From Tenebrio molitor (Eukaryota; Arthropoda; Insecta; Coleoptera; Tenebrionidae), in contig NC_091049.1 of assembly GCF_963966145.1 (NCBI RefSeq), positions 2,604,001 through 2,668,000 of the forward strand: a stretch of DNA of 64,000 nt. Direction: 5' to 3'. Shown here piece by piece: positions 10,645 through 21,824 of this stretch. Each line of letters opens with the position of its first letter. Positions within the stretch are counted from its first letter, which is position 1. Made by a program: the position numbers and the translations under genes. The notes below the pieces were generated by a model, which saw nothing but the letters and a program-made list of their open reading frames with translations, made no database searches and was not told where the DNA came from.

Positions 10645-10739
10645 TCGGAAGGTTTTAATCACCACCATTTTGAAAAAAACTTCTTATTATCTGATTTCGT
10701 TTAATGGAATTACATGGAAAGACAATAAATGTTTGTGAT

Positions 10740-10990
10740 AATAATGTTTTGATTTCATTCAATTATTTATAAGTCGTATCTTTTTGTAGATCACACTGAT
10801 GGGAAAAAACTTGTGTATCTTTCTAATTTTAGAAATTCCTTCTTGTAAACTTGATTCAAAGCAGATTGTCGTATCGATTAATTATTTATAGTTATCAATG
10901 ATCAAGTCATGTGTGCAACACTCGCCGCTTTCGTGTGTGTAAACTTCCAACTTGTACAAAAAAGTAGAAAGTGGTTAAAAAAAAACAATC
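10740..10990. other. short spacer
   Basis: AT-rich sequence between the transporter's polyadenylation signal and the end of gene 3. No gene or recognisable repeat is seen. Confidence 0.5.
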
Positions 10991-11024
10991 GGCAATCAGA
11001 ATGATTTAATCCAAAAAGCGTAAA

Positions 11025-12075
11025 TTATACACCACCAAAAAGCTCTGCAACTGGTACTTTTTCCAAGAAATTATTAAATACGTCGCCGTAACCTTGGGCA
11101 TAACTGTCAAAGTAGATGGACTCAAAGTACTGAGTAGCTTGTTTCCAGTTGAGAGTAATCTCTTGATTGAAGGCGTCCTCGAGATTCTTACTCTTGAACA
11201 AATTTTTAAAATGGGCGGTCATCGACTGTGGCGCCATCTCTAGTTTGGTGTCGATCACCTGAAAGTACTTTTGGCCGTCCCTCGTATATTCTTCGAAGGA
11301 GAAACTCAACGTGTACGTAACATTCTCTGAAAATGTTTTCCAGTGTCTTTGTTTTTGACAGGTGAGAAAGACTCACGTGCAGTGACAAGTGCAGGACCTG
11401 AAGATTCAATTGGTATGACAAACATCACACCTTTGGTTTCATAGTCAAATTCGTAGCGCATTTCAGGATTCTTCATCACTATGGTCAAGGTTTTATCTTC
11501 GAAATTCATTCTGTTGTGAGAAATAGAAAAAAGTAGGCGTTGCAGAGTCGATTGTGGACGCACCACGGATACAGATCACGGAGCAGCTGTTTAAATCTAA
11601 CCTCACTTTTTGCGTTGTTTGTGTTTTTGTTGTGGAGACTGACGAGTGGTGCGTTCACAAACGACTCTTCAACGCCAATTTTGAGGATACATTTAAATGA
11701 ACACCCGATATTTATTAATTGATTGCTTACGTTGCTTTCAAGTGGGTGATTTTGGTGTGACCGAAGATTTTGAAGTTTCTGAATTTGCTGTCAAAAGGCA
11801 GTTTTACTCCAGTTTTGGCGAGGAAGAAAGGCACGAAGAACGGTTCCAAACTTGGCAGGCTGTACTCTTCCATTGGTCTATCCAGTTGTTTGATGGCGGT
11901 TTTGATGGCGTCAGACAAACAACTGTTGAAATCGGATTTTCTCTTGTCGCATTTTGTAAACGTGGAAGCTGATGGAATGACAGATTTAGATGAAGATTTT
12001 CTTCATGAAAAAATGTTTACGCAATTTGAGACAATTCGCCAAGCACAATACACCCAAAAATGTTAACACCTTCAT
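11025..12075 (-). CDS. takeout/JHBP-like secreted protein, gene 3 (sub-type E)
   Basis: Exons 12075-12021, 11968-11731, 11510-11377, 11326-11025. Exon 1 is nine bases shorter than in the other genes (55 nt), giving a compact signal peptide MKVLTFLGVLCLANCLKL and about 242 aa. The cysteine pair KCDKRKSDFNSC, ITHLKAT, EEYTRDGQKYFQVID and the ending VPVAELFGGV (usual FDG is FGG) are visible. Intron 2 (11511-11730) is expanded from about 55 to 220 bp by a MITE. It lacks a clear AACCTTGAATAAACTGG box: upstream of the TATA-like TTTATATGC only a degraded AGGTTTCTTCA-type remnant (near 12280) remains. Confidence 0.86.
11531..11705. repeat. TTCATTTAAATTT-family MITE, copy 2, inside intron 2 of gene 3
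   Basis: Inner arms GGCGTTGCAGAGTCGATTGTG / GACTCTTCAACGCC and the shared AGCAGCTGTTTAAATCTAACC interior identify it. The left outer arm is lost; the right outer arm ATACATTTAAATGAACAC remains. The splice sites of the host intron are intact on both sides. Confidence 0.7.
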
Positions 12076-12850
12076 CTTGACACTCAAAGTAGTTGTCCCG
12101 ACGCATTTTCTTGTATTTATATGCAGAAAATTGTGCGTAAACACATTTGAAACTCGTTCCTTGCTTCGATTTAATTATGTCGTGCGACGAAAAAAGTTGC
12201 AAACCAACACTTCAAACTAAACTTTGTAGGCTTTTTTTCGTTGTTTGTTTTCCAGATTTGTCACTGTTTACGCTATATCAGGTTTCTTCATTTTTGTTGT
12301 GTTGGACGATCGAAGACGTTCTTTCATTGGTGAAGTCTGTTCAATGGAAATTATATAACCTCGACGAGCTAGAGATTGAAGATGTTTTGGAAAAGTTACA
12401 ACATGATGACTCATTGGGGAAGGGTGGGACAAATTTTTTAAATAGTTGGGAATCTTGCTTGCGAGGGTGTTGGACTGTCAAGTTTTGTAAGGGTGCTCTC
12501 ATGATACTCTTTGGGGGCAGAGTTAAGAATTTTGCGAACTGATTGTCCTCCACAAGAAGAGAAATTTGCTTCATCATTTTGTGACAAGACCAGAAGCTTC
12601 TCTATGTATTTTGCTACAGGCTTCTAGAGCGTTTAATATTCTTTTTTCTATAGTAGATGTTAAAGTGTGATTTTATCTATTCAAATCAACAGCTCAAGGA
12701 GTATTTTAACCGCAAGGGTAGATAAAGTGTTACTTTAACAACAAGGGTAGATAAAATATATTTTCTTATTACCCTAACAACGATCATACTAACGAGATTT
12801 TAAAACCTGACACGATTAAAAAAAATGTTATAGAAAAAAATTGAATATTA
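12076..12850. other. gene 3 upstream region and spacer
   Basis: The gene 3 promoter lies next to its ATG (TATA-like at about 12113-12125). The rest is spacer, with a repeated AAGGGTAGATAAA at about 12714 and 12744. No gene is supported; the ORFs here are short and have no family motifs. Confidence 0.5.
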
Positions 12851-12852
12851 TA

Positions 12853-14506
12853 CAGGGTGATTCACGTAGCACGTTCGTTAGAAACTTTCTGATTTCCAAA
12901 AATTGTATTAAGACGAAAATTGGTATCCGACTACAGTCGACCGCTCCAAGTTCAAATAAAATATTTTCAAAATGGCGACACTTCCGGAAATACCGGAAAT
13001 CGACGCCATCTTTGTTTTTTTTAACGTAAAGGCCCCATTTTGACCTCATATTTGGATTCTGCGTTAAATTTTGAGTTTGGAACGTGGCTCTTTTAACACT
13101 TATCTGTCATGTAATGTTTTTCGCAAAAAAACGGGGTTGCAGGGCTTCATTAAAAAATTTATAACTCCTGAACCATTCAAAATAAATAATTGATTTTTTA
13201 AAAATTGAATTCCTAAAGGCCTGGCCGATTCCTTGCGCTATTAGCGACATTTTATTTATGTTTCATACGCCTACTGAAATTTTTCAAAATTGATAATAAA
13301 AAAATGTCGAAAACTTCATTTTTTTTAAATAGCAACTACCATTTTTCATAGTAGATATAAATGTAAAATTTAATTTTAAGGCCACTTTTATTAACATTGT
13401 GTATGTCTATTTCCAGTCGTTTTGGCGTAATTTCTATTATTTGAATAATAGTAGTTTATTTAACGAGTTTGTGTGTAATTTGGGCTTTTTTTGGCATGAG
13501 TGGGCTAGTTTAAAACTCGAGTGAAACTAGAGTTTTAAAGGTCCACGAGTGCCAAAAAAAGCCCAAATTACACAAGAACGAGTTGAATACAACGTTTTTT
13601 TGTTCGACGAGCCTCCCAAAGGCTCCAAATCGCTGAAAATCTTTAAAATTAGCTTGACGTTTCGTTTTGACAAGTTGTCAAATTTATCAAAATCCGTTCA
13701 CACAGGAGAAAATTCTGACAGTGTCGAACAAAAAATTTTTTTTTTTATCAAGCAATTTTTATTTGAATTTTAATGTAAATTAAAATTTTCATGGAAAATA
13801 TTTTTTAATTAATTTGCTTATTTTTTATTATGTTATTGTTATTTGCTTTTCATTGCATGCGATTTTTGAATAAAAATTCAAATAAAACAATTGCTTGATA
13901 AAAAAGAATATTTTTTTATTCAAATAATAGAAATTACGCCAAAACGGCTGGGAATAGGCACACACAAAGTTAATAAAAGTGGTAAAATTAAATTTTACAT
14001 TTATATCTATCGTTAGAAATGGTAGTTGCCATTTAAAAAAATGAAGTTTTCGACATTTTTTGATTACCAATTTTGAAAAATTGCAGTAGGCATATGAAAT
14101 ATAAAAAACATCCACTAATGACACAACAGATAGGCCAGGTCCTTAGGAATTCAATTTAAAAAAAATCAATGGTTCAGGAGTTATAAATTTTTTAATGAAG
14201 CCCTGCAACCCCGCTTTTTTGCGAAAAAGATGACATAGGTCAAGAATGATGACAGATAAGTATTGATAAAAGGACATTGTAATCTCAAAATTTAACGTAG
14301 AATCAAAATTTGAAATCAAAATGGGACCTTTCTATTTAAAAAAACAAAGATGGCGTCGATTTCCGGTATTTCCGGAAGTGTCACCATTTTGAAAATATTT
14401 CACTTAAACTTGGAGTAGTCGATTATAGTCGGTTACCAATTTTCATATTAATACGATTTTGGGAAATTAGAAAGTTTCTAACGAACGGGCTACGTGAATC
14501 ACCCTG
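12853..14506. mobile_element. 1.65-kb TA-flanked foldback transposon with about 600-bp TIRs
   Basis: Begins CAGGGTGATTCACGTAGC and ends GCTACGTGAATCACCCTG, flanked on each side by TA (12851-12852, 14507-14508). The arms (about 12853-13450 and 13920-14506) are diverged inverted copies. A shared landmark is ATGGCG...TTCCGGAAATACCGG against the opposite arm's CCGGTATTTCCGGAA. The middle (13450-13915) is a separate repeat with its own palindrome at 13488-13566. No transposase is seen. TA target and CAGGGTG ends fit a non-autonomous Tc1/mariner-type element. Confidence 0.75.
13450..13915. repeat. foldback repeat nested in the 12853-14506 element
   Basis: GGGCTTTTTTTGGCATGAGT pairs with the later ACGAGTGCCAAAAAAAGCCC, with an ACTCGAGTGAAACTAGAGT core. 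The following segment (13590-13740; AGCTTGACGTTTCG, AATCCGTTCACACAGGAG) recurs inverted at about 63650-63765, so this is a dispersed family. Local short ORFs are incidental. Confidence 0.55.
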
Positions 14507-14644
14507 TACACGATTCTCGAGCTCTCGAAGATAAAATACAATTTTATCGTCTTGCATAATAAATAGCTATTTTCGCTGGTTCAGATTACAATTTTAAAAA
14601 TTTTGACGTGAAAAATTAAAAAAATTAAGAAATCTAATGGAGCA

Positions 14645-14797
14645 AACCTTGAATAAACTGGAAGATAAAGAAAAAAAAAACAAGAAAGTTGAATTGTTAA
14701 TATGAGTCCGCAACAAGTTTACAAATGGGATTTTAGACAATTCTTCTTATATAAATAGACAAAAGCACACCTGTTCTCAGTGTCTCACCATTTCAAA
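14645..14797 (+). promoter_or_regulatory. conserved promoter module upstream of gene 4
   Basis: AACCTTGAATAAACTGGAA lies about 150 bp before the ATG. CCGCAACAAGTTTACAAATG follows at about 14707, then TATAAATA at about 14749, then the ATG context TTTCAAAATG. It is a clean example of the module repeated before nearly every gene of the array. Confidence 0.6.
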
Positions 14798-15693
14798 ATG
14801 AAGACTTTACTATTTTCTTGTGTCTTGTGTTTGGCGAATTTTTGCAACCCTGTAAAGCAGTGTAAATTTTTTCTTCGGAGGAAATTCTTCACTTAAGGCT
14901 GTGATTGTTTCAGATTCAACATTGACAAAATGCGACAAGAGAAAAATTGATTTCAACGATTGCTTATCTGGAGCCATCAAGAACGCCATCTCTTCACTGG
15001 ATAAACCAATGGAAAAGTACAATTTGCCAAGTTTGGAACCATTCTTCGTGCCGTTCTTCTTCCCCAAAGCCGGACTGAAACCTGAATTTGATACCAAACT
15101 CAAAAACTGCAAGATTTTTGGACGCACCAAAATCACCGACTTGACAGCAAAGTAAGTATTTAAGTGAGTTGCGTTCCGAAGGAAGTATCACTTTCCCCAA
15201 TAGAGTGAATTTCGAGGATAAAACTTTGACGATGTCGATCACCAATCCCGAAATGCGCTACGAATTTGACTATGAAACGAAGGGTGTATTGTTTCTTTTG
15301 CCAATTGACTCATCAGGATCCGGGTTGATTACTATACGTAAGTTTCTCTTTACTTATCCAGAAAGAAATACTTAAGACAAGATAATTTCAGAAAATGTGA
15401 CGTACACGTTTAAATTTACATTCGAAGAGTACACCAAGGACAATCAAGATTATCTACTGGTGATTGACAGCAAGTTGATGATAGACCCGCAATCGATGAA
15501 AATACATTATGGAAATTTTTTCAAGGACAAGATTTTGGACGACGCATTTAGTCATGAACTAACCGCAAACTGGAAAAAAGTGGTTGCCTATTTTATGCCC
15601 ATCTACTTTGACAGTTATGGCCAAAGTTATGGAGATTTCTTCAACAGATTCTTGGAGATAGTACCTCTCGCTGAACTTTTTGATGGAGTATAA
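14798..15693 (+). CDS. takeout/JHBP-like secreted protein, gene 4 (sub-type C)
   Basis: Exons 14798-14861, 14914-15151, 15204-15337, 15392-15693; 245 aa. Signal peptide starts MKTLLFSCVLCLANFCNP. The split codon at the first junction gives Tyr (others give Pro). C-type marks are SLEPFFVPFFFPKAGLKPEF and the GSGLITI turn; the ending is PLAELFDGV. Exon 3 begins with Val (GTG) where most genes have Met-Asn-Phe. First plus-strand gene of the array; genes 3 and 4 are divergently arranged, with the foldback element at 12853 between them. Confidence 0.88.
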
Positions 15694-16640
15694 CTTGTAT
15701 TTTTTATATTAAATGGTTTTAAAATTTTGTTCTTTTTTTGTAAATAAATCTAGAGTAGGTACTCACTCAGTCCTTTGTGTTGGAAATGGACTCACGTGCA
15801 GAAAATTCTCTTTATCAAAAAACGAAGATAGAAAAGCTTCAAATTCTTGTAAGATGTGTCCGGTTATTGTGAAGCAATATCGAACCAACCACAACGAGTC
15901 ATAGAAACTAACAAATTATTTCAATTTTTTTTCGAAAGTGTCCTTTTGTTTTGGTTTTCCGTAGATTGCACTGACAATCGTACACCTGCAATAAACATCT
16001 GAAAAATGTACATGTGATGTGGTTGCTACGGCAACAAAATAAATAAACGGAAATTTCTTTCGTACAAAAAGATTTTTAAAATAACTTTTATTGTCAAAAC
16101 GAGAGTCCAGAAATCTTCTGAAAATATGCAAATGAAGATAAATCTCTTTTCCAAAAGGGAATCACATTTTCAGAGGTTATAGAAGAAAACTCAAGAAACT
16201 TGTAGCAACTTTACTTACTGAGGAGCAATTAAGGGGTCATTATAAATGATTGTCTCATCGCAGTAGGCGTTGGTGACGTAGTTGAATGTGCCGCAAGCTT
16301 TATAACATGAGTGAGACTAGCATCCCCGACAGGTAGCGCTGCTGGCGGTAGTGTAAATTTGTCTGCTAGTTTGTCTAACGTTGCGAAGCTAGCGGCACAT
16401 CACAAATTTGTGTGGGTTTTCAACGCCAACTGCGATGGGACAATCATTTCTAATGACCCTGTATTATTGAAAAGTGTTTATAATTCAATAAATAATTTAC
16501 TTAAAATTTTAGCACAATAAAATATAATTACAAATAATTACGAGTATGTAAATTAATGGACAGAAGGATAAATAATGCACTTCTTCGTTCTTCACTTGTT
16601 ACAATTAGATAATATCTTCCTAGTAGAGTGATCACTGATC
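15694..16640. other. spacer between genes 4 and 5
   Basis: Recurs downstream of gene 7 (24780-25920), which makes insertions in either copy visible. A 232-bp MITE sits here (16232-16463) and is absent from the other copy. Reciprocally, this copy is empty for the solo LTR (near 15966-15974) and for the long-TIR element (near 16614). No gene seen. Confidence 0.65.
16232..16463. mobile_element. 232-bp MITE flanked by TTA (PIF/Harbinger-like)
   Basis: Terminal inverted sequence AGGGGTCATTATAAATGATT / AATCATTTCTAATGACCCTG with inner CATCGCAGTAGGCGTTG / CAACGCCAACTGCGATG. TTA is found on both sides (16229-16231, 16464-16466). The paralogous spacer after gene 7 (about 25755-25775) lacks it. TTA targets with GGG-type ends suggest a PIF/Harbinger derivative, but the ends pair imperfectly. 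Confidence 0.6.
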
Positions 16641-16887
16641 ACACCTTAAATCCATTTTCTTCAAATTAAGATTAGAATTAGAATTATGTCGTGTAAAATA
16701 AGAAAAATGAAAAGATAATGATAATGGCGTAAACCTTGAATAAACTGGAAGATAAACAAAAAAAAAGGCATGAAAGTTGAGTTGTTGTTATGCGGCTGCA
16801 ACGAGTTTTCAAATGTGATTTTAATCAATTCTTCTTATATAAATAGAAAAAAGCACACCTATTCCCAGAGTGTCACACCGTTTCAAA

Positions 16888-17786
16888 ATGAAGACACTAG
16901 TATTCTTATGTGTCTTGTGTTTGGTGAACTTTTGCAACCCTGTAAAACTGCGTAAATTATTTCTTCGGAGGAAATTCTTCACTTAAGGCTGTGATTGTTT
17001 CAGCTTCAACATTTACAAAATGCGACAAGAGAAAAATTGATTTCAACGATTGCTTATCTGAAGCCATCAAGAACGTCATCTCTCAACTGAATAAACCAGT
17101 GGAAGAGTACAATCTGCCAAGTTTCGAACCGTTTTTCCTACCTATGATTTTAATCAAAAGAGTCAAGAACGGAAATTTTGACAAGAAATTGAAGAATTAC
17201 AAGATTTCTGGTCACACCAAAATCACCGACTTGAAAGCAACGTAGGTAAGCGTCATGACCATCGCGTTCTCAAAAAGTGTCATTTTTCTAAACAGAATGA
17301 ATTTCGAAGACAAAACAATGACCATGGCAATCACAAATCCAGAAGTTCGCTACGAATTCGATTATGCTACTAAAGGTGTGATGTTTCTTATGCCAATTGA
17401 TACTTCAGGTCCTGCACTTATTACTGCAAGTGAGTGTTGTTACATAACGCATCAAAGATGAAGAAACTTCACAGATTCTTTCAGAAAATACTACTTACAT
17501 GTTTACTTTGACGTTCGAGGATTACACGAAGGACAAACAAAATTATTTTCTGGTGATCGACACTAAACTGGAGATGGACGTGCAATCGATGACGTTCCAT
17601 TATGAAAATTTATTCAAGGACAAGATTTTAAACGAAGCGTTTAATCGAGAACTCGATGCCAACACCAAGAAAGTGCTTGAGTACGCTTTTCCTATTTACC
17701 TTGACAGTTATGGGCAAGGTTATGAAAGAGTTTTCAACAATTTCTTGGAAAAAGTTCCTCTCACTGAGCTTTTTGATGGTCTATAA
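16888..17786 (+). CDS. takeout/JHBP-like secreted protein, gene 5 (sub-type A)
   Basis: Exons 16888-16951, 17004-17241, 17296-17429, 17485-17786; 245 aa. Signal peptide starts MKTLVFLCVLCLVNFCNP. A-type features: FLPMILIKRVKNGNFDKK, FEDYTKDKQNYFLVID and a calm C-terminus FLEKVPLTELFDGL. The exon 2 end is followed by GTAGGTAAGC, where only the weaker first donor keeps the frame. Promoter box near 16733, TATAAATA near 16840. Close to gene 8, with shared 5' and 3' flanks (block duplication). Confidence 0.88.
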
Positions 17787-18259
17787 TCTGTATCTCCTCT
17801 TCTTTTAAATAAATATTCTTTGATCCAAGTTTGTTAATTTTACCAAATATATTTGCCTTTAGTGTCTCTGCCAAGATTTCTGTTTCACAAGAAATGAAAA
17901 TTACAGAGTTGACCAAGCAAAAAAAAACTTTCTTTTTTGGACTAACATGAACAGAATTCTTCTTTTGTTAATTGGAAATTTACAAAGATTTAAATGTTTA
18001 AAAATATTTTCTGGATTTTTTATTGTACAGATATTGTAAAGCTGACCTAGAGCTTTTCCAAAAAAGAAATCAATCATGAATTAAGTCTTCTAGAAAGAAA
18101 TGAAGTTTGTTAGAAAAGCAAGATTTGATGTGACTCAATAAGAATGCAAAATCTGTTCCAAAAAAGCAAGATTCAAAGTTGATTCTTTCTACGAAATAGC
18201 TGAAAAAGCAGAAACTCATAATGAAGAAGATGAAGAACCATTTAATTTACAAGAAGAGA
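17787..18259. other. 3' flank of gene 5
   Basis: AT-rich spacer with AATAAA at about 17808. Homologous to 31690-32150 after gene 8 and, inverted, to the 2455-2600 and 7290-7740 regions. No gene seen. Confidence 0.55.
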
Positions 18260-18319
18260 TGTAAGTTATAAAAAGAAGAGGTATTTGGGACAAGTAAAAA
18301 AACCGCAAGGTCATCGGAA

Positions 18320-18967
18320 GTGGAGAAGAAATTAGGCAGGGAAATGGAAAAGATATTGGAAAAGCTGGAGGAAGTGAAAAGGGAAATTACAGAGGAAATA
18401 AAGGAGCTGAGAAAAGAGAATCAAGATGTCAAAAGAGAAATAGAACAACGAAGGGAAGAATTTAAGAATAAAGAAAAGAAATGGGAGGAGGAGAAAAACA
18501 GCATGTCGGAGAGAGTAGCATGGCTGGAAACGAAAATGGAGAATGAAGAAAGAAGAAGAAGGAAAAATAACATAGTGATAACGGGATGGAGAAGTGAGGG
18601 AAGTAACAAGCAACAGAGCAGAGAGGAAGTAGAAAAGTTTATAAAAGAAAACATAGGGGAAGCGAAAGTTAAAGATTGCTACAACATAAACAAGGACCAA
18701 ATACTAGTGCAAATGGAAGAGTGGAGTGGGAAAGAGAAGGTAATGAAGCAGAAAGGAAAATTGAGAGGAAATAGGGCAACAGAGAAAATATTTATTGACA
18801 ACGACCCCACAAAGAAGGAGAGGGAAATACAGAAAAAAATACGAGCCATCGCCAGAGAAGAAAAGAGACAAGGGAAAGATCTAAAAGTTGGGTACATAAA
18901 AATAACCATAGAGGGGGTGCAGATGAGATGGAATGAAGAAAAGGGGAGACTGGAGGTTTTTCAGTAG
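18320..18967 (+). CDS. LINE ORF1-like protein (copy B)
   Basis: 215 aa, intact frame. A long Lys/Glu coiled coil (about residues 1-80) is followed by RRRRKNNIVITGWRSEG and CYNINKDQILVQMEEW, matching the RNA-binding-like half of the copy A ORF1. The C-terminus has TKKEREIQKKIRAIAREE, close to the TKEERETQKKLRELAREE of copy A. It lacks the duplicated N-terminal segment found in copy A. Mobile-element protein, presumed nucleic-acid binding. Confidence 0.72.
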   Translation: MEKKLGREMEKILEKLEEVKREITEEIKELRKENQDVKREIEQRREEFKNKEKKWEEEKNSMSERVAWLETKMENEERRRRKNNIVITGWRSEGSNKQQSREEVEKFIKENIGEAKVKDCYNINKDQILVQMEEWSGKEKVMKQKGKLRGNRATEKIFIDNDPTKKEREIQKKIRAIAREEKRQGKDLKVGYIKITIEGVQMRWNEEKGRLEVFQ

Positions 18968-19033
18968 ATGTAGGAAGAGGAGATAGAGGAAAGGGAGACA
19001 ACGGAAATGGACAAAGGATAAAGAAAAGGGTAG

Positions 19034-21680
19034 ATGGACAAAAAAAAAGGGAAAACGGAAGGAAAGCACAAAGGGGAACAAGAGAAACAAGGTACGAAAG
19101 GGAGGAAAGGAGCAAAAGTATTATATTGGAACGTAGCGGGATTAAGAAAAAGAGGGGATGAATTTTGGGACTATGTACGACAATTCGAGGTAGTGGGACT
19201 GGTGGAGACTTGGGTGGAGAAACAGAGCTGGGAAAAAGTAGAAAGGACGCTACCGAAAGAATACAAATGGGAAGGACAATAGGCAAAAAGAGAAAGAAAA
19301 AGAGGAAGAGCTGCAGGGGGAATAATAACAGGGGTGAAGTTGGGAATTGAAGAGAAACAAAAAGAAAAGGGGGAAGAAGAAGGATACATGGAAAGAAACG
19401 TTCATATAGATAACGAATGGTGGAAAATAGTAACAGTATATAGCAAGGAGATGAGGAAAACAACAAGACGGGTCGAGAACACAATGAAGATGGACAGGGA
19501 AGAATGCATGCTGTTAGGGGGTGATTTTAACGGGAGAATTGGAGAGAGAGGAGCCAGAAATTGGGAAGAAGAGAAAGGGGATGGGAGAAGAAAAACGAAA
19601 GACAAAGTGGAAAATGCAGAGGGGAAGAGGCTGATAGAGTGGATAGAAGAAAATGGATGGGAAGTGCTGAACGGGAATAAACGAGGGGATGAGGAAGGGG
19701 AAGTGACATACGTAGGCAGCAGGGGGGAAACAGTCATAGACTACGCAATAGTAAATGAGGCAGCATGGGAGAGAGTGAAAGAGTTCAAAGTGGGAGAAAG
19801 AGTGGACTCCGACCATCTCCCTCTAGAAATTACCATAGAGGGAACGAACCAAGAAGAAAAGGAAAAGGGAGAAATGAGAGAGGAGGAGAAGAAGGTGATA
19901 GTAAAAGTGTGGAGTGAACATGGAGTGAAAGAGTACAGGAGGAGACTGGAGGAAGCAACATTCAAGGAGCAGGAAATAGAGAAGATGGTGACAGAGCTAA
20001 AGGAAGTGATCGAGAAAGCGACGAAGAAAAAGGAGGTGATAGTAAGGGGAGCAAAAAGGGTAGGAAAGAAAAATGGATGGTGGGACGGAGAATGTGAGCA
20101 AGCAAAGAGGGAAGTGGTAAAGGCGTTGAGAGGATGGAGGAGGAACAAAATTGACAGAAGCAGATTCCTAGAAGCGAAAAGAAGATACAGAGAGAGATGT
20201 AGAGAGAAGAAGAAGCAGAAGAGGGAAAGGGAGGAGAAAGAGATAAAAGAAATAAGAACAGAGAGGGAGGTGTGGAAATACATAAACAGAGAGAGGAAGA
20301 AAAAGGAACCAGTGAGCGAGAAAATAACAATACAAGAATGGGAAGAGTACTTCATGAAACTGCTGGAAGGGAGGAAAGAAGAAGGAAATGTGGGAACACA
20401 AAGGAAAGAGAAGCAGACGGTGATGGAGGAAACAGAAATCACAGCGGAGGAGGTGGGAAAACACATAAGATACTTGAAAAAGAGAAAGGCACCGGGATGG
20501 GACGGGGTGCAAAATGAAGCGTGGATGTATGGGACTGAAAGAATGGTAGAGAGAATGGTGGAACTGATGAATGGGGTATGGAGAGGAGAGGGATTCCCGG
20601 AGGACTGGAGAGAAGGCGTAATCTGCCCAATTTTTAAAAAAGGCGAGAAAAATAGAGCGGAAAACTACCGAGGAATAACTCTCCTGAACACGGGGTATAA
20701 GTTGTATGCGTCTGTTTTGAGCGAAAGGATGAAGAGGGAAATCGAGGAAAAGGGAGTGTTGCCGGATAGTCAGGCAGGGTTAGAAAGGGAAGGGGTACTG
20801 TGGACAATGTGAGCGAGTTTAAGTACCTGGGCTACACCTTCAACGAGAGAGCCACAGTCAGGGCGCAAGTGAGAGAGGTAGTGAGGAAGGCGAACAAGGT
20901 AGTTGGATGTGTGTGGGGAATAGGAGAGAGAATGTGGGGAGGCGAGTTCGGGAGGAGAATGAGGATGTTCGAGAGCATGGTGGAGAGCGTGCTGATGTAC
21001 GGAGCAGAGATATGGGGATGGAAGGAACGGGAGGAGGTGGAGAGGGTGCAAGAGAAATATTTGAGATGGGTGCTAGGAGTGGACAGAGAAACACCAGGGT
21101 ACATAGTGAGGGAAGAGTGCAAGAGGAGCAAGCTGAGAGTAAAAGCGGGAAAGAGAGCGGCAAAGTTCGAGGACAGAATGGGCGGAAGGGAAGAATGCAG
21201 AGAGAGAAGTACTGTAGGAGGAACGGGTATGCCAGCGAGGAAGTGGAAAGAATGAGAGAGGAAGGAAGATGGATGTGTGCGGAGCTGAGCGAGAGGGACA
21301 GAGATACGGACAAGCAAGAGAGAAGGGAGAGAATCAGAGAAGCGAGGTACAACAGGGAGTATGAAAGGTGCGTGACAGAAGATGTTCCGGTGTATCTGGG
21401 GAGAGAGAGCACGAAAGAAAGGAAAATGATGGCGAGATTTAGATGTGGGAACGAAGAGAGAGAAAACAAGTACTGGATGGAGGAGGAGGAAAGAATGTGC
21501 AGGATGTGCCGTGAGGAGAGAGAGACGATCGAGCACATGTGGAGAGGATGCGGTGAAATGAGAGAAAGGGAGGAAAAGGAACGGGGAGAAATACTGAACG
21601 AAGACGGAAGAGAGATAGGATGGATGAAAGAGGTATGGAAGAGGAGGGAAAGGATAGAGAAGGAGAGGGGTGGGGAATAA
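19034..21680 (+). pseudogene. LINE ORF2 remnant: endonuclease plus broken reverse transcriptase
   Basis: AKVLYWNVAGLRKRGDEF opens an exonuclease-endonuclease-phosphatase domain, with the catalytic LLGGDFNGRIG and VDSDHLPL motifs later (to about 19830). A TAG at 19280-19282 interrupts it, in frame with the continuation. The reverse transcriptase begins KRKAPGWDGVQNE (about 20480) and FKKGEKNRAENYRGITLL, then ends at 20812. The next frame resumes at VSEFKYLGYTFNE (20806 on), so the YADD-containing palm is missing. A further frame change near 21250 leads to a C-x2-C...H zinc-knuckle-like tail (MCRMCREERETIEHMW). Not functional. Confidence 0.8.
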
Positions 21681-21824
21681 AAGAAAATGTAGGTTAATTT
21701 AAAAAAAAAGAAAAAAGAATGATTTTTGAATTTGTAAGTTTATTTAGAACTGTATAAAGTATAGGAATCCTTTAAAGCCCGTAGGGTAAAATAAAGTAAA
21801 GTAGTAAAGTGTAAGTTATAAAAA

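Larger units (their letters stand above)
18275..21809 (+). mobile_element. APE-type non-LTR retrotransposon copy B, degenerate
   Basis: Flanked by a 14-15-bp direct repeat TGTAAGTTATAAAA (18260-18274 and 21810-21824). The 3' end has the CCCGTAGGG motif and a tail of AAATAAAGTAAAG units. It encodes ORF1 (18320-18967) and an ORF2 with an endonuclease, part of the reverse transcriptase and a C-terminal region. ORF2 has an in-frame TAG at 19280 and an internal deletion near 20800 that removes the catalytic palm. Empty sites exist at about 32146-32165 and, inverted, 7270-7290. The purine-rich coding strand creates long false ORFs on the other strand. Confidence 0.88.

Noticed and set aside
10003..10668. 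221-codon minus-strand ORF
   Set aside because: Antisense of the sugar transporter, with no family features.
18792..20512. Long minus-strand ORFs rich in Ser, Leu, Phe and Pro (up to 241 codons)
   Set aside because: They are the complement of the purine-rich LINE copy B coding strand. Their composition is just the reverse of Lys/Glu/Arg codons, and no domain is visible.
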